From Chryseobacterium oleae (GTDB taxonomy: Bacteria; Bacteroidota; Bacteroidia; Flavobacteriales; Weeksellaceae), in assembly GCF_900115055.1 (NCBI RefSeq), contig NZ_FOVD01000012.1, positions 1 to 64,000 of the forward strand: a DNA stretch of 64,000 bases. Reading direction: 5' to 3'. This document shows, piece after piece, positions 25,183-34,219 of the stretch (position 1 is the stretch's first letter; each line of letters starts with the position of its first letter). The notes under the pieces were generated by a model. The model saw only the letters and a list, made by a program, of their open reading frames with translations, was not told the origin of the DNA and did not search any database. The position numbers were made by a program, and so were the translations under genes.

Positions 25183-26085
25183 TTATGATTTTTTCAATAG
25201 TCCTTCTTCCTCATGCTGGATAACTCTTTTGCAGATCACGACTTCATTTTCTGAAATGCCGTTCGTAGAGATATCCTGGTCGAAATCAATATATTTTCTA
25301 AAACTGAAAAATGATTTTTTGGTGTAAAAAATCCAGTAATAAGGTTCTTTTTCTATATCCGAAAGATGAATGATGGAATTCGGATTTTTATGATTGTAAT
25401 CGTCTACTACTCTATAAAACCAGTCTCCGAAAGTCACTCCCGTCGGTAAGGTCTTAGCTTTGATCCTGAATCGGTTTGTATCTTCCAGGTTTTTACTCAA
25501 TTCAACATTCAATACCATAAGTCGGTCGAAATCAGCACCTTCAAAGTCCGGAAGTTTCTGATCCGGAGAATATCTCCACGTTTTATAGATATCAAAAGGA
25601 ATACTGATAAACTGAACATAGCAGTAATAAAATACCATAGGCACAACAAAAATCACCATACTTGTTGCCGCCATTACAGCATATCCTGTTTCTTTGCTGA
25701 TCCAGTTAAAGATTAAGGTAAACAAAAATCCTCCGAAGGCAATACACGTCAAAGAAAGTATCGATTCAAAAAGGATACTCATCCCTACGGAATCAATGTG
25801 CTTCCTGAAATATCTGTGCAGTAAATTGACATGAATAATCCCGAAAATAAGGTAAAAAACCTGTGCGATTAGGTACCAGTACGGGTTAAAAAGATTCCCT
25901 GCAAAACCGAAAATTCCCGGCAGCGCGAGGCATAAACTGCAAAGAAGAACGTATATAATAATTACCTTAATTTTGATAGCAGGCTTGTTTCTTCTGATAA
26001 TACCCAGAATAAACATCATGATCACAGCGATTAAAGGCATTAAAATATACCTTAAAAAAATACCTTTTACTGAAGAAATTTCCAT
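25183..26085 (-). CDS. tssN: Type VI secretion membrane protein TssN
   Basis: The 300-residue protein has six or so hydrophobic segments in its first 170 residues (LMPLIAVIMMFILGI; IIIYVLLCSLCLALPGIFGF) and a soluble C-terminal domain with LPTGVTFGDWFYRVVDDYN and EKEPYYWIFY. This architecture matches TssN, a subunit specific to T6SSiii that takes the place of the TssJLM membrane complex. It lies between tssG and tssK with short gaps, so it is co-transcribed. The assignment comes from architecture plus context. Confidence 0.78.
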   Translation of the reverse strand: MEISSVKGIFLRYILMPLIAVIMMFILGIIRRNKPAIKIKVIIIYVLLCSLCLALPGIFGFAGNLFNPYWYLIAQVFYLIFGIIHVNLLHRYFRKHIDSVGMSILFESILSLTCIAFGGFLFTLIFNWISKETGYAVMAATSMVIFVVPMVFYYCYVQFISIPFDIYKTWRYSPDQKLPDFEGADFDRLMVLNVELSKNLEDTNRFRIKAKTLPTGVTFGDWFYRVVDDYNHKNPNSIIHLSDIEKEPYYWIFYTKKSFFSFRKYIDFDQDISTNGISENEVVICKRVIQHEEEGLLKKS

Positions 26086-26142
26086 TAGTTTCTTTTCAAA
26101 TTTATACTTGGTTGGTAGTTGTTGTAAATATAATAAATTATT

Positions 26143-27084
26143 TTAGAGGAATGTAGAGTATCCGAGACGGCTGGCATTTCTTTCGTCATCTTCCAGACTG
26201 AATGAATATTCCAGTTTCTCTGTGATGAAATTTTCCTCCACGTCCACCGTTACGGGAAGAAAATAATCATATAGAGCCTGAAGCACATTTCTGAACGGAC
26301 TTCCGGGAATATACTTTTTCATATCCTCATAAGGAATCGGGCCTATGTTGACTACCCAGTTCCGCTGTCCGTCCATATGTTTTCCGCTTGGAATATAGGT
26401 AACCCCTAATTTTGAATTCCCCAATAACATAGAATCGTCATTTCTTTCTATCCTGTCGATGATATTCGGTGCAAAGGTTACTTCTACCGGTACCTGCAGA
26501 AAAGCGGTCATGCATCTTTCAAACCACCTTTTATCCCCTCTGATCTGGTGGAAAAACGGCAGGATATAGATGAAAATATAAGCGCTCTGCTCATCAAGCA
26601 TTTTAATAAGCGGCCAGAGCTCGCTCACGGTATCCAAAAGCGTATCTGTGCTGCTTGAAATATCAAATTCCGATTCCTTAAGCAGGGAACTGATCTCTGT
26701 AAAAAAGATCTCCAGCTCAAAAGGGCGGAAAAATTTCCGGGCATCCTCTTCTACTTTCTTCTGCTTTCGGATTTCGCGGACTACGGTATCTACGTTTTTT
26801 CTGGAAGCTCCCAAAGACGGCGGATGGAATAGTCCTTCCGGGAGATAGTCATAAATGCCTTCTCTATAAGTTTCTATGGTGAAGACTTCTTCATCAAATC
26901 CCAAATAACTGCTCGAAATACTTTTGATATCCTTCAGGTAAGCACGGTCGTTGATCCCGATCCGTTCTATAAATATATTACTTACCGCCCGCTGATACTT
27001 CAAAAGATTCACCGCTACAGCTTCCGCTTTGAAGTCGGTCTGCAGTTTATTGTAATACATGTCTACAATATTATTCTCATACAT
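26143..27084 (-). CDS. tssG: Type VI secretion baseplate protein TssG-like
   Basis: The 313-residue protein has the Bacteroidota TssG pattern: YREGIYDYLPEGLFHPPSL followed by a charged KNVDTVVREIRKQKKVEEDA helix and RKFFRPFELEIFF, then a central IYILPFFHQIRGD. TssG forms the baseplate wedge together with TssF, which is missing here. It is first in a three-gene operon with tssN (57 bp gap) and tssK. No tssB, tssC, hcp, vgrG or clpV is in the window, so the sheath and tube genes are elsewhere. Confidence 0.75.
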   Translation of the reverse strand: MYENNIVDMYYNKLQTDFKAEAVAVNLLKYQRAVSNIFIERIGINDRAYLKDIKSISSSYLGFDEEVFTIETYREGIYDYLPEGLFHPPSLGASRKNVDTVVREIRKQKKVEEDARKFFRPFELEIFFTEISSLLKESEFDISSSTDTLLDTVSELWPLIKMLDEQSAYIFIYILPFFHQIRGDKRWFERCMTAFLQVPVEVTFAPNIIDRIERNDDSMLLGNSKLGVTYIPSGKHMDGQRNWVVNIGPIPYEDMKKYIPGSPFRNVLQALYDYFLPVTVDVEENFITEKLEYSFSLEDDERNASRLGYSTFL

Positions 27085-27403
27085 AGTGTTTCCTGTGATT
27101 ATGACTTGTAAAGATAATATATCTCATAAGTTTGAAAAAATAATTTGGCCATAATTTTATTTTAAAAATACTAATTTATCTGCATTAAAAGGAATTATCT
27201 GTGACAAATTCCGTGAAAATACGGTAATACTGCACTACAGAGGCTGTAAGGCTGAATATTTAAAAATTAAAGGTTATCATTGAGAGATAAGCATTTACAA
27301 TACAAAACATACATTTATTCTGGAATTTATAGAAATTTATACGTAACTTTTATTATTTAGATTAATTTTTATTAACATCCCTTTGACAAGAAATTGGTCA
27401 TAA

Positions 27404-27437
27404 TTGATACAGGTTCGGAAACCGGAACGTATCTTTG
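27404..27437 (+). promoter_or_regulatory. Promoter of the S1/P1 nuclease gene
   Basis: The TATCTTTG at 27430-27437 matches TAnnTTTG exactly. A TTG at 27404 lies 23 bp upstream, at the long end of the accepted spacing. Because this promoter lies inside the longest reading frame, the true start must be the later ATG at 27461. The rest of the 27085-27460 gap is AT-rich and holds nothing else recognised. Confidence 0.6.
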
Positions 27438-27460
27438 CACCTTGTAAAATGTTATTTATA

Positions 27461-28252
27461 ATGAAAAGTATTTATTCTAAAATTCTGATTTTAGCATTCA
27501 TTTCATCTTCACTTTATTCTTATGCATGGGGATTAACGGGACACCGTGTGATCGCGGAGATCGCTGAAAACCATCTGTCGGGCAAAGCAAGAAGAGAGAT
27601 CAAAAAAATAATGGGTAAAGAACGCCTTGCGTACTGGGCTAACTGGCCGGATTTTATCAAATCTGATACCACTGGTGCATGGAAGCAGGCTTCATCATGG
27701 CATTATGTAAACGTAGATCCAATGGCTGATTTTAAAACGTTTGACCAAACCCTTAAAATGCAGGCAGGTCCAAGTCTTTATACGCAGGTGAACACGTTAT
27801 CAAGCCAGATCAAGGACGAAAAAACGTCTGCAAAAGACAGAAAAATCGCTCTGATTTTCCTTATTCACATTATGGGAGACCTTGCACAGCCCCTTCACGT
27901 AGGAAGAGCAGAAGATCTTGGAGGAAACAAAATCAATGTAACGTATTTCGGAGACAAAACCAATCTTCACTCTGTATGGGACGGGAAACTGGTAGATTCA
28001 CAGAAATACAGCTATACGGAATATGCTAACCTTTTAGACATCAAATCTAAAGAAGAAGTAGCACAGATTCAGACCGGAACACTGGAAGACTGGTTGTACG
28101 ATTCTCATAAAATCGCCAACAAGATCTACGCACAGACTCCAAATGATTCGAAATTATCATACGATTATCAGTACAAATTCAATGATACACTTGAAAGACA
28201 GCTTCTTTACGGAGGACTGAGACTGGCAAAAGTATTGAATGAATTATTTTAA
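27461..28252 (+). CDS. S1/P1-type zinc nuclease, exported
   Basis: The 263-residue protein has a signal peptide of about 22 residues ending SYA, so the mature protein begins WGLTGHRVIAEIA. The N-terminal Trp and the following His are zinc ligands in the S1/P1 family. Further ligands are in SWHYVNVDP, FLIHIMGDLAQPLHVGRAED and LHSVWDGKL. These three-zinc enzymes cut single-stranded DNA and RNA and have 3'-nucleotidase activity; here it probably scavenges phosphate or nucleotides in the periplasm. It has its own promoter and terminator. Confidence 0.93.
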   Translation: MKSIYSKILILAFISSSLYSYAWGLTGHRVIAEIAENHLSGKARREIKKIMGKERLAYWANWPDFIKSDTTGAWKQASSWHYVNVDPMADFKTFDQTLKMQAGPSLYTQVNTLSSQIKDEKTSAKDRKIALIFLIHIMGDLAQPLHVGRAEDLGGNKINVTYFGDKTNLHSVWDGKLVDSQKYSYTEYANLLDIKSKEEVAQIQTGTLEDWLYDSHKIANKIYAQTPNDSKLSYDYQYKFNDTLERQLLYGGLRLAKVLNELF

Positions 28253-28281
28253 TCATTGATATTTAAAGCATAAAACACAAA

Positions 28282-28308
28282 AGCGGCCTTTTCAGGCCGC
28301 TTTTTTTA
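28282..28308 (+). terminator. Terminator of the S1/P1 nuclease gene
   Basis: AGCGGCCT (28282-28289) pairs with AGGCCGCT (28294-28301) around a four-base loop, followed by T7. It lies 29 bp after the stop codon. Confidence 0.9.
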
Positions 28309-28429
28309 TTCTGTTATATTATGAGTGACTTTAGATTCTGATAGGACTGCATCCTATCTTGAGTTAAATCGCCACGTTGTGGCTGGTTATTCTCAGCAGT
28401 TTTTAATTTAGGATTTCTTAAACGTTAGG

Positions 28430-28605
28430 ATAAAAAAGCATGGCTTAAAAAATCATTTGATTTTTCTTAACTAAACTTACTCCCTTCATTGATCTTAATG
28501 GTTTAAAAATAATCTCCCGCAGATCTCTCGGATTTTCCAGATGTTTATGTTTATCAGAATGTTTATCTGGATACTTGGAAGTACATCATGATTATCAACC
28601 TTTTT
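28430..28605 (+). repeat. Partial copy of the ~190-bp dispersed repeat
   Basis: The sequence from about 28434 (GGCTTAAAAAATCATTTGAT...) runs parallel to 47285-47400 and to the complement of 15455-15560. It includes TTCTTAACTAAAC, CATTGATCTTAATG and a CTCCCGCAGATCT end. The rest of the 28309-28624 gap shows no gene. Confidence 0.65.
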
Positions 28606-28624
28606 ATCTTTACTAACAAAAAAC

Positions 28625-28646
28625 CCGCTCAGTATGTACCGAACGG
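28625..28646 (-). terminator. Terminator of the aldo/keto reductase gene
   Basis: A 9-bp stem with two G.U pairs (28625-28633 with 28638-28646) is followed on the minus strand by T6 (plus-strand A run 28618-28623). It lies about 40 bp past the stop codon. Confidence 0.65.
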
Positions 28647-28686
28647 ATCTTTCTATTGAGTTAAAATAAAGTTTCTGAGAAAAAAA

Positions 28687-29631
28687 TCACTTACCAGCCT
28701 GATTAAGAAGTTCTATATCTTCCTGGTCAAGAATTAGTTTCGGAGCCTTAAATAAAGTATCCAGCTGGGAGGCACTGGTTGCGCTAACGATCGGTGCTGT
28801 GATCAGAGGATTAGCCAAAAGCCAAGCCAATGCAGCTGTTCCCTGTGTCGTCTGATGCTTTTCACTCACCTGATCCAAAGCTTTTAATACTTCAAGCCCT
28901 TTATCATTCAGGTATTTTCTTACGCCTTCACCTCTCTGACTTTTACCCAGATCAGCTTCTGTACGGTATTTTCCGGTAAGAAAACCTGCAGCTAATGACC
29001 AATAGGGAAAGACGCTCAGATCAAATTCTTCTACCAGCGGAGCATAGTTTTTTTCAAAACCTTCTCTTTCCATTAAATTATAATGAGGCTGCAATGCCAC
29101 ATATTTGGGAAGATTATTCTTTTCCGCCGCTTCAAAGGATGCTTTGAGACGCTCGGGAGAAAGATTGGAAGCCGCAATATACCGTACTTTTCCGGCTTTA
29201 ATGATCTCGTCATAAGCAGAAAGTGTTTCCTCTACCGGAGTCGTATGATCATCAAAATGCGTATAATAAAGGTCAATATGATCGGTCTGAAGCCTCTGTA
29301 ACGACTCATCAACCGATTTCAGGATATGTTTTTTGCTGATATCAAAACTATGCTCCTTTGTTTCTGATCCTACTTTTGTCGCTAAGACGATATTTTGACG
29401 GTTCCCACGGCTTTTCATCCACTTTCCGATGATTTCCTCAGACTGACCTCCTCTTCCGTTCACCCACCATGAGTAAGTATCTGCGGTGTCTATAAAATTG
29501 AACCCGGCCTCTGTGAACTGATCCAATATATCAAAAGACTGTTTTTCATCAAGGGTCCATCCAAAAACATTCCCGCCAAAATTAACAGGTGCTACAGACA
29601 GATCGGTATTTTTTATATTCCTTTTTTCCAT
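28687..29631 (-). CDS. Aldo/keto reductase
   Basis: The 314-residue protein has the AKR barrel motifs: an opening VAPVNFGGNVFGWTLDE, FNFIDTADTYSWWVNGRGGQ with the catalytic Asp and Tyr, VLATKVGSE with the Lys, and HIDLYYTHFDDH, where the catalytic His is replaced as is common in bacterial members. NADPH is the likely cofactor and the substrate is unknown. It is cytoplasmic and monocistronic with its own terminator. A second, unrelated-subgroup AKR lies at 53.6 kb. Confidence 0.92.
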   Translation of the reverse strand: MEKRNIKNTDLSVAPVNFGGNVFGWTLDEKQSFDILDQFTEAGFNFIDTADTYSWWVNGRGGQSEEIIGKWMKSRGNRQNIVLATKVGSETKEHSFDISKKHILKSVDESLQRLQTDHIDLYYTHFDDHTTPVEETLSAYDEIIKAGKVRYIAASNLSPERLKASFEAAEKNNLPKYVALQPHYNLMEREGFEKNYAPLVEEFDLSVFPYWSLAAGFLTGKYRTEADLGKSQRGEGVRKYLNDKGLEVLKALDQVSEKHQTTQGTAALAWLLANPLITAPIVSATSASQLDTLFKAPKLILDQEDIELLNQAGK

Positions 29632-29800
29632 AAAAATGAATTCTAATTAAAAATTTAAGAAGGATCTAAGGTAAGGAATATATGAGAGGATTTCAGATTC
29701 AAAATAAGCATACTGCCTATAGTTATTATAAATGGAAAAGCCGATTATTCCTGCTTCTTTATCATTATTAAAGAGGTTTTACATCATTAGAATTAAATAA

Positions 29801-29831
29801 AAAAAAACAGCTTCCACGATGAAAGCTGTTT
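29801..29831 (-). terminator. Terminator of the 601-residue protein gene
   Basis: AAACAGCTT (29805-29813) pairs with AAGCTGTTT (29823-29831). On the minus strand a long T run follows (plus-strand A run from about 29797). It lies 26 bp past the stop codon. Confidence 0.75.
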
Positions 29832-29856
29832 GATCTATCAATTAAAAAAAATACTG

Positions 29857-31662
29857 TCACTTTTCAACCTGAGGAACCTCAAGGGCTGTCAGCATCAGTT
29901 TGTATTCCTGCAGTTGCAGGTCTATGGTTTTCAACCCGCTTTTAAAGAAAGTTGATGTATTAAACAGATTGTGGTAATATTCAATACCTTCCAGTACATT
30001 TTTCTTGAACGCATTCCATTTTTTTGTTTGGGAATGGGTGATTTGTGCTGAAGAACTGGCTATTTCTTTTTTAAGATAATCCACATACATTTTCAGTTCA
30101 TTGATGAACATATTTGGGCGCTGATTATCCGGAAGAATATTGGCGTTTCCATAAATATGCTGTACCATTTCAGAAAGCGAAACCTCCTTGTCAAAAAAGG
30201 CAAGATTGGGTCCCGGACATATCACTACGCCTTGCTTCTCCCCTTTTATTTCAAGATCCTGCTCCATATAGGCGGCATTCACCAAACCTACACACAGACA
30301 GGCTTTATCCGTAATTTCTGTTTTTCTTTTATTAAATTCTTCAGCAGTTATTTCGAGATCAGCCTGAAGTTCTTTTAATTTAATGTCCTGATACTTTTTA
30401 GAAGCAGTGCATGTTCCCTGTAGTGAAAATTCTTTGCTCAGCGCCAGCAGTTTTTTCGGACACGAGCTTCCGTATTTTCCGGCGGCTTCCTTTTGTTCTT
30501 TCAATAACTCATTGGAGGTTCCTCTTACTGTATTGAACGGAACGCCCAAAGGTGAAATATTGCTGAGATAAAAATCCTTTTCTCCTGATTTTAAAAGCAG
30601 GTTTCTGGTTTCCGTATCTACAGAAGTTGCTTCAGGAACCAATAAAAACGGAGATCCCCATCCTACGCTGTCAACTTGGTAATTATCAAGCAGAAACTCA
30701 TGTTCTTCAGAAGTTCCTACCCCGCCCTGAACCGTAATTTTCATTTCCAGAGGCTCAGAAACAGAATGTTTCCCCTTTTGTTCCAGTGCGGCGATCATTA
30801 ATGAATGGGCAGATTGAATCAGATCATTTTTTTTCTGCTTAAATTCTTCCATGATGGGTCCAAGCAGCATCCCTTCAGTAGCAAATGCATGGCCTCCGCA
30901 GTTCAGTCCGGATTCTATCCTGTATTCTGAGATCCACAGTCCTTTTTTAGCCAGAAAATTTCCCTGGATCATGGCTGAACGGAAATCACTTACCTTAAGA
31001 ATAATTTTCTTCTTCAGCATCCCATTCTCATCCGGGAAAAAATCATCAAACTCTTCAATATAGCTGTATAAACGGGGATTCATCCCTGCAGAAAGCACCA
31101 TGGAAGAAGATAATTTACTTTGAGCAAAACCACGAAGCGAAGCATGCGCATCATTGAACATCACCGGAAGCTGCTCATTTTTTTTGTAGTTGTCTTTATC
31201 CACTTTCGTCATGATGTTGACATCGATACTTCCCGGCTTTAAATTGGTTTCAATGAAATTTTTAATGCTTGAGCCTAAATTGTCTTTTTGGCTGACCAAA
31301 TTCTGAAGCCCAGTTTTCAAATCCGAAGTATTGGGCAGTATGGCCATAAAGTTTTTTAACGCTTCCTTGTTTTTAGTGATTTCCTGTTTGAAAGATTCAA
31401 ATTTTTCATTCACGATATCATCTACCATATCCAGGTAAGCCGTAATTCTTTTTGCCCTGTAATCTTCTGTTTTTGTTGAAATTCCTAAATAATCCAGATT
31501 GAATTTCTTGGTATAAAAGCCTTTCATTTTTTCCAGGATCTCATCATCGATAATAGAAATAACGGAAGAAATTCCATATTGGGCTACACGGATCGGGCTG
31601 TCTATGGTATACGCCAGACCCATTACCGGAATATGGAAATTGTGTAACGGTTTATGTGTCAT
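29857..31662 (-). CDS. Conserved protein of unknown function, possible TIM-barrel with cysteine cluster
   Basis: The 601-residue protein has no signal peptide. It begins FHIPVMGLAYTIDSPIRVAQ, then SSVISIIDDE, which recalls the first strands of nitronate monooxygenase-like flavin barrels, and later has ITVQGGVGTSEEHEFLLDNY and VDSVGWGSPFLLVPEA, similar to a cofactor-phosphate loop. A CGGHAFATEG motif lies mid-protein and a cysteine group (SSCPKK, QGTCTAS, ACLCVG) near the C-terminus could bind metal. The resemblance is structural guesswork; I do not recognise a characterised family. It is monocistronic with a terminator, and its size suggests a dedicated enzyme. Confidence 0.6.
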   Translation of the reverse strand: MTHKPLHNFHIPVMGLAYTIDSPIRVAQYGISSVISIIDDEILEKMKGFYTKKFNLDYLGISTKTEDYRAKRITAYLDMVDDIVNEKFESFKQEITKNKEALKNFMAILPNTSDLKTGLQNLVSQKDNLGSSIKNFIETNLKPGSIDVNIMTKVDKDNYKKNEQLPVMFNDAHASLRGFAQSKLSSSMVLSAGMNPRLYSYIEEFDDFFPDENGMLKKKIILKVSDFRSAMIQGNFLAKKGLWISEYRIESGLNCGGHAFATEGMLLGPIMEEFKQKKNDLIQSAHSLMIAALEQKGKHSVSEPLEMKITVQGGVGTSEEHEFLLDNYQVDSVGWGSPFLLVPEATSVDTETRNLLLKSGEKDFYLSNISPLGVPFNTVRGTSNELLKEQKEAAGKYGSSCPKKLLALSKEFSLQGTCTASKKYQDIKLKELQADLEITAEEFNKRKTEITDKACLCVGLVNAAYMEQDLEIKGEKQGVVICPGPNLAFFDKEVSLSEMVQHIYGNANILPDNQRPNMFINELKMYVDYLKKEIASSSAQITHSQTKKWNAFKKNVLEGIEYYHNLFNTSTFFKSGLKTIDLQLQEYKLMLTALEVPQVEK

Positions 31663-31987
31663 TTTATTTTGATAAAAATTCTTTCGTTAAGAATGGATTA
31701 AAACCCTGAAGACTCCATTCCTGTTGAAATGAGCGCCTTAATAAGGAACTTTAATTACCTAAATTTATCATTTTAATATTAGCTATGCATTAAATAACAC
31801 TTATAATATCGGAAATATGTTAAATATCATTCTTTTCAAAGCCGGCAGAGAAGAATTGTTTTATGATCTTAAGGTGAGATATAATTAGAATTCGTCTTAA
31901 CATTGTTTTTCACGCAAAGTCGCAAGGAAGTATAAATCAAACTCTTTTTAAGGCGCAAAGATTTTATCTCCGATAAAATTATATTAT
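31663..31987. other. Intergenic region, no gene seen
   Basis: The left part of this gap is AT-rich and unremarkable. From about 31908 a CACGCAAAGTCGCAAGGAAG sequence and a GGCGCAAAGATTTT copy resemble short intergenic repeats of the Bacteroidota CGCAAAG type. Confidence 0.4.
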
Positions 31988-32078
31988 GTCATTGCGAGGA
32001 GCTATGCGACGAAGCAATCTTTAAAATACTTTTTATGGTATAAATCTGAGATTGCTTCACCTACCGGTTCGCAATGAC
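31988..32078. repeat. 91-bp inverted-repeat element (GTCATTGCGA ends)
   Basis: The outer arms GTCATTGCGA (31988-31997) and TCGCAATGAC (32069-32078) and the inner arms GAAGCAATCT (32011-32020) and AGATTGCTTC (32049-32058) are all perfect. I recall the same ends from dispersed repeats of many Bacteroidota. The element would fold into one long hairpin. Confidence 0.8.
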
Positions 32079-32214
32079 AAAGGTGTTTTTTTACATATAC
32101 GACATGAAAGAAATAGCTTCTAACTTTAAAACCTTTCTATCCTGATAAAGGAGTTTCAGTACAAAAAACACCTCTAAAAACAATCATTTTAAAAGGCGTT
32201 TCAAATGCGAAATT

Positions 32215-32964
32215 TTATATAATCTGAATATTTGTATTTCTAAAAGATTCAAGCTCAGGATCCGTTGAGTCCAGATCTGTGATCAGACAATCAATCGCGT
32301 CAATCGAACAGATTTTGAAAGTTTCCGTACGTCGGAGCTTATTCTGATTGGCTAATGCAATAATTTTTTTTGATGATCTCGCCATTGCTTTTTTGGTCTC
32401 CCCATCAGGAATGGATGTGGCAGAAACTCCAAAATTTGAATCAACAGCGCAGGTTCCCATGATAAAGAGATCAGCAATATATTGAGTGGCATCATTACAG
32501 GTTGTAGCACCTGTGGTTACAGCCAGCTCATGATCATATATCCCACCCAGCATAACCAGTTCTATATTTTTGAACTTACTCATGATAGAAGGCAACGAAT
32601 AATTATTGGTGATAATTCTGAGCTGTATATCCAAAGGCATATAACTCGCAACGGCACAAACAGTGGTTCCTCCGTCCATGAAAACGGTCATTCCATCTTT
32701 AAGAAACTGCTGTGCTTTCAAGGCAATAATATCTTTTTCTTTAGTGAAAAATGACTGCCTGTCGTGAAAAGAAAGCGGGTCTTTTTCTCTTGATATCGCT
32801 CCTCCCCTTGCTTTTGACAGCAATCCGTTGCGATGCAGAAGATCAATATCTCTACGGACTGTATCTTCGGAGACCTGAAGCAATGAGGCCAAATCTTCAA
32901 ATTTTACCTTATTCTTTTCTTTTAACTGGCTAAGTATGATTTCGAAACGCTCTTCTTTTAACAT
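32215..32964 (-). CDS. DeoR family transcriptional regulator
   Basis: The 249-residue protein has the DeoR helix-turn-helix (MLKEERFEIILSQLKEKNKV, then VSEDTVRRDIDLL and the GLLSKARGGAI wing) and a C-terminal sugar-phosphate-binding domain with VFMDGGTTVCAVA, ITNNYSLPSI and LGGIYDHE. DeoR proteins sense phosphorylated sugars. It follows the MFS gene by 6 bp, so the two are one operon, and it probably binds the palindrome at 34156-34197 that serves the operon and the divergent VOC gene. Confidence 0.9.
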   Translation of the reverse strand: MLKEERFEIILSQLKEKNKVKFEDLASLLQVSEDTVRRDIDLLHRNGLLSKARGGAISREKDPLSFHDRQSFFTKEKDIIALKAQQFLKDGMTVFMDGGTTVCAVASYMPLDIQLRIITNNYSLPSIMSKFKNIELVMLGGIYDHELAVTTGATTCNDATQYIADLFIMGTCAVDSNFGVSATSIPDGETKKAMARSSKKIIALANQNKLRRTETFKICSIDAIDCLITDLDSTDPELESFRNTNIQII

Positions 32965-32970
32965 GATCGT

Positions 32971-34143
32971 TTATGATTTCCTGAATTTATAAATTAAAGC
33001 AACCGCAATAAACAGCAAAGCTATGGCTTCAAAAGCGATTGTCAAAGAAAAATGATGGGCAATAAAACCCAGCAGTGCCGGACCTGCCAATTGACCCGCA
33101 TAGCCCATCGTAGTAATCACGGGAATGGTAACAGCTGGGGACAATCCCTTGATTTTCCCTCCTTCTGTGAAGAAAACTGGAACTATATTGGCTGCCCCTA
33201 CACCAAGCAGAATAAATCCGGCAAGAGAAAGCCCGATCCAGGGACTTAATGTTAAAATAAAGATACCCAAAGAAGCGATGATACTTCCTGCTATAACCAC
33301 CGTTTTGCTGCTGAACTTGCTTACAATCGCATCTCCTGTAAGCCTCATTACCGCCATGGCTACAGAGAAAGCAGCATACCCGATTCCTGAAAATTCAGGC
33401 TGAACATTCTTATTATCCCTTAAAAATATAGCACTCCAGTCCAGCATGGCTCCTTCTGAAAGGAAAACAATAAAACACATCAGTCCTAAAAGCAATACAC
33501 TGGAGTTAAACCATTGAAAACGACTGGAAACAGCTTTAGCTTCATCAACATGGGAAAACTTCATCGTAATTTCCTTTTCTGTCGGATAATTAAAAAGGTT
33601 TCTATATTGAAGAACCAATAGCAATACCAAGAGAGTAGAAATCGTAATGGCCGCATGAACAGGATTAAGACCCATTTTAATTAAAAATCCCAATCCAAGA
33701 GATCCAAAAAGACCACCCACACTGAATAATCCGTGTAGTGATGACATAATTGGTTTTCCATAGCTGTTCTGCACCTGAACCCCATGAGCATTCATCGCAA
33801 CATCTATACTTCCAATACTGCATCCGAAAGCAAAAAGCGCGGCTCCCATGATATAAACGTCTGAGATAATCAGTAGACAAGGCAGTAATAAAGCCGTTGA
33901 TAATACACTCCCTAAAATCACTTTCCTGGTTCCCAACTTACTGATCAGTATTCCTGATAAAGGCATCGTTACTAAAGCTCCGCATCCTAACAGCAATAAA
34001 AGTAACCCTAAATCTGCTTCATTTAATCCTAACCTGTCTTTGGCCAGTGGAACCATGGGCGCCCAGCTTGCTATTCCCAAACCACAAACGAGGAATATAA
34101 ATTGGGTCGCTATTTTCGCTTTGACAATCTTTCTGTCAATCAC
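32971..34143 (-). CDS. MFS transporter (YbjJ-like)
   Basis: The 390-residue protein has twelve predicted membrane helices and the MFS loop pattern, with an opening GLGIASWAPMVPLAKDRLGL and GALVTMPLSGILISKLGTRK that recall the E. coli YbjJ group, a family often found next to DeoR regulators. Substrate is unknown; a sugar or polyol would fit the DeoR partner. It is the first gene of the operon. A minus-strand promoter lies within the upstream palindrome, with a leader of only about 13 nt. Confidence 0.88.
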   Translation of the reverse strand: MIDRKIVKAKIATQFIFLVCGLGIASWAPMVPLAKDRLGLNEADLGLLLLLLGCGALVTMPLSGILISKLGTRKVILGSVLSTALLLPCLLIISDVYIMGAALFAFGCSIGSIDVAMNAHGVQVQNSYGKPIMSSLHGLFSVGGLFGSLGLGFLIKMGLNPVHAAITISTLLVLLLVLQYRNLFNYPTEKEITMKFSHVDEAKAVSSRFQWFNSSVLLLGLMCFIVFLSEGAMLDWSAIFLRDNKNVQPEFSGIGYAAFSVAMAVMRLTGDAIVSKFSSKTVVIAGSIIASLGIFILTLSPWIGLSLAGFILLGVGAANIVPVFFTEGGKIKGLSPAVTIPVITTMGYAGQLAGPALLGFIAHHFSLTIAFEAIALLFIAVALIYKFRKS

Positions 34144-34155
34144 ATTTGATAAATT

Positions 34156-34197
34156 TATTTTGCAAATTTATGCAAAATTGCATAAATTTGCAAAATA
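34156..34197. promoter_or_regulatory. 42-bp palindrome holding two face-to-face promoters (probable DeoR operator)
   Basis: Two 20-bp arms flank a 2-bp centre (34176-34177). Inside are TGCAA at 34161 and 34171 and TTGCA at 34178 and 34188, spaced about one helical turn. Each strand carries a full promoter: plus TTTG (34159-34162)-N20-TAAATTTG (34183-34190), and by symmetry minus TTTG (34191-34194)-N20-TAAATTTG (34163-34170). A bound repressor would shut both directions. Confidence 0.8.
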
Positions 34198-34219
34198 TTA
34201 ATTCAAAATACTATTCTAA

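Noticed and set aside
27404..27460. N-terminal extension of the S1/P1 nuclease
   Set aside because: The promoter -7 box lies inside it, and the signal peptide begins at the ATG at 27461.
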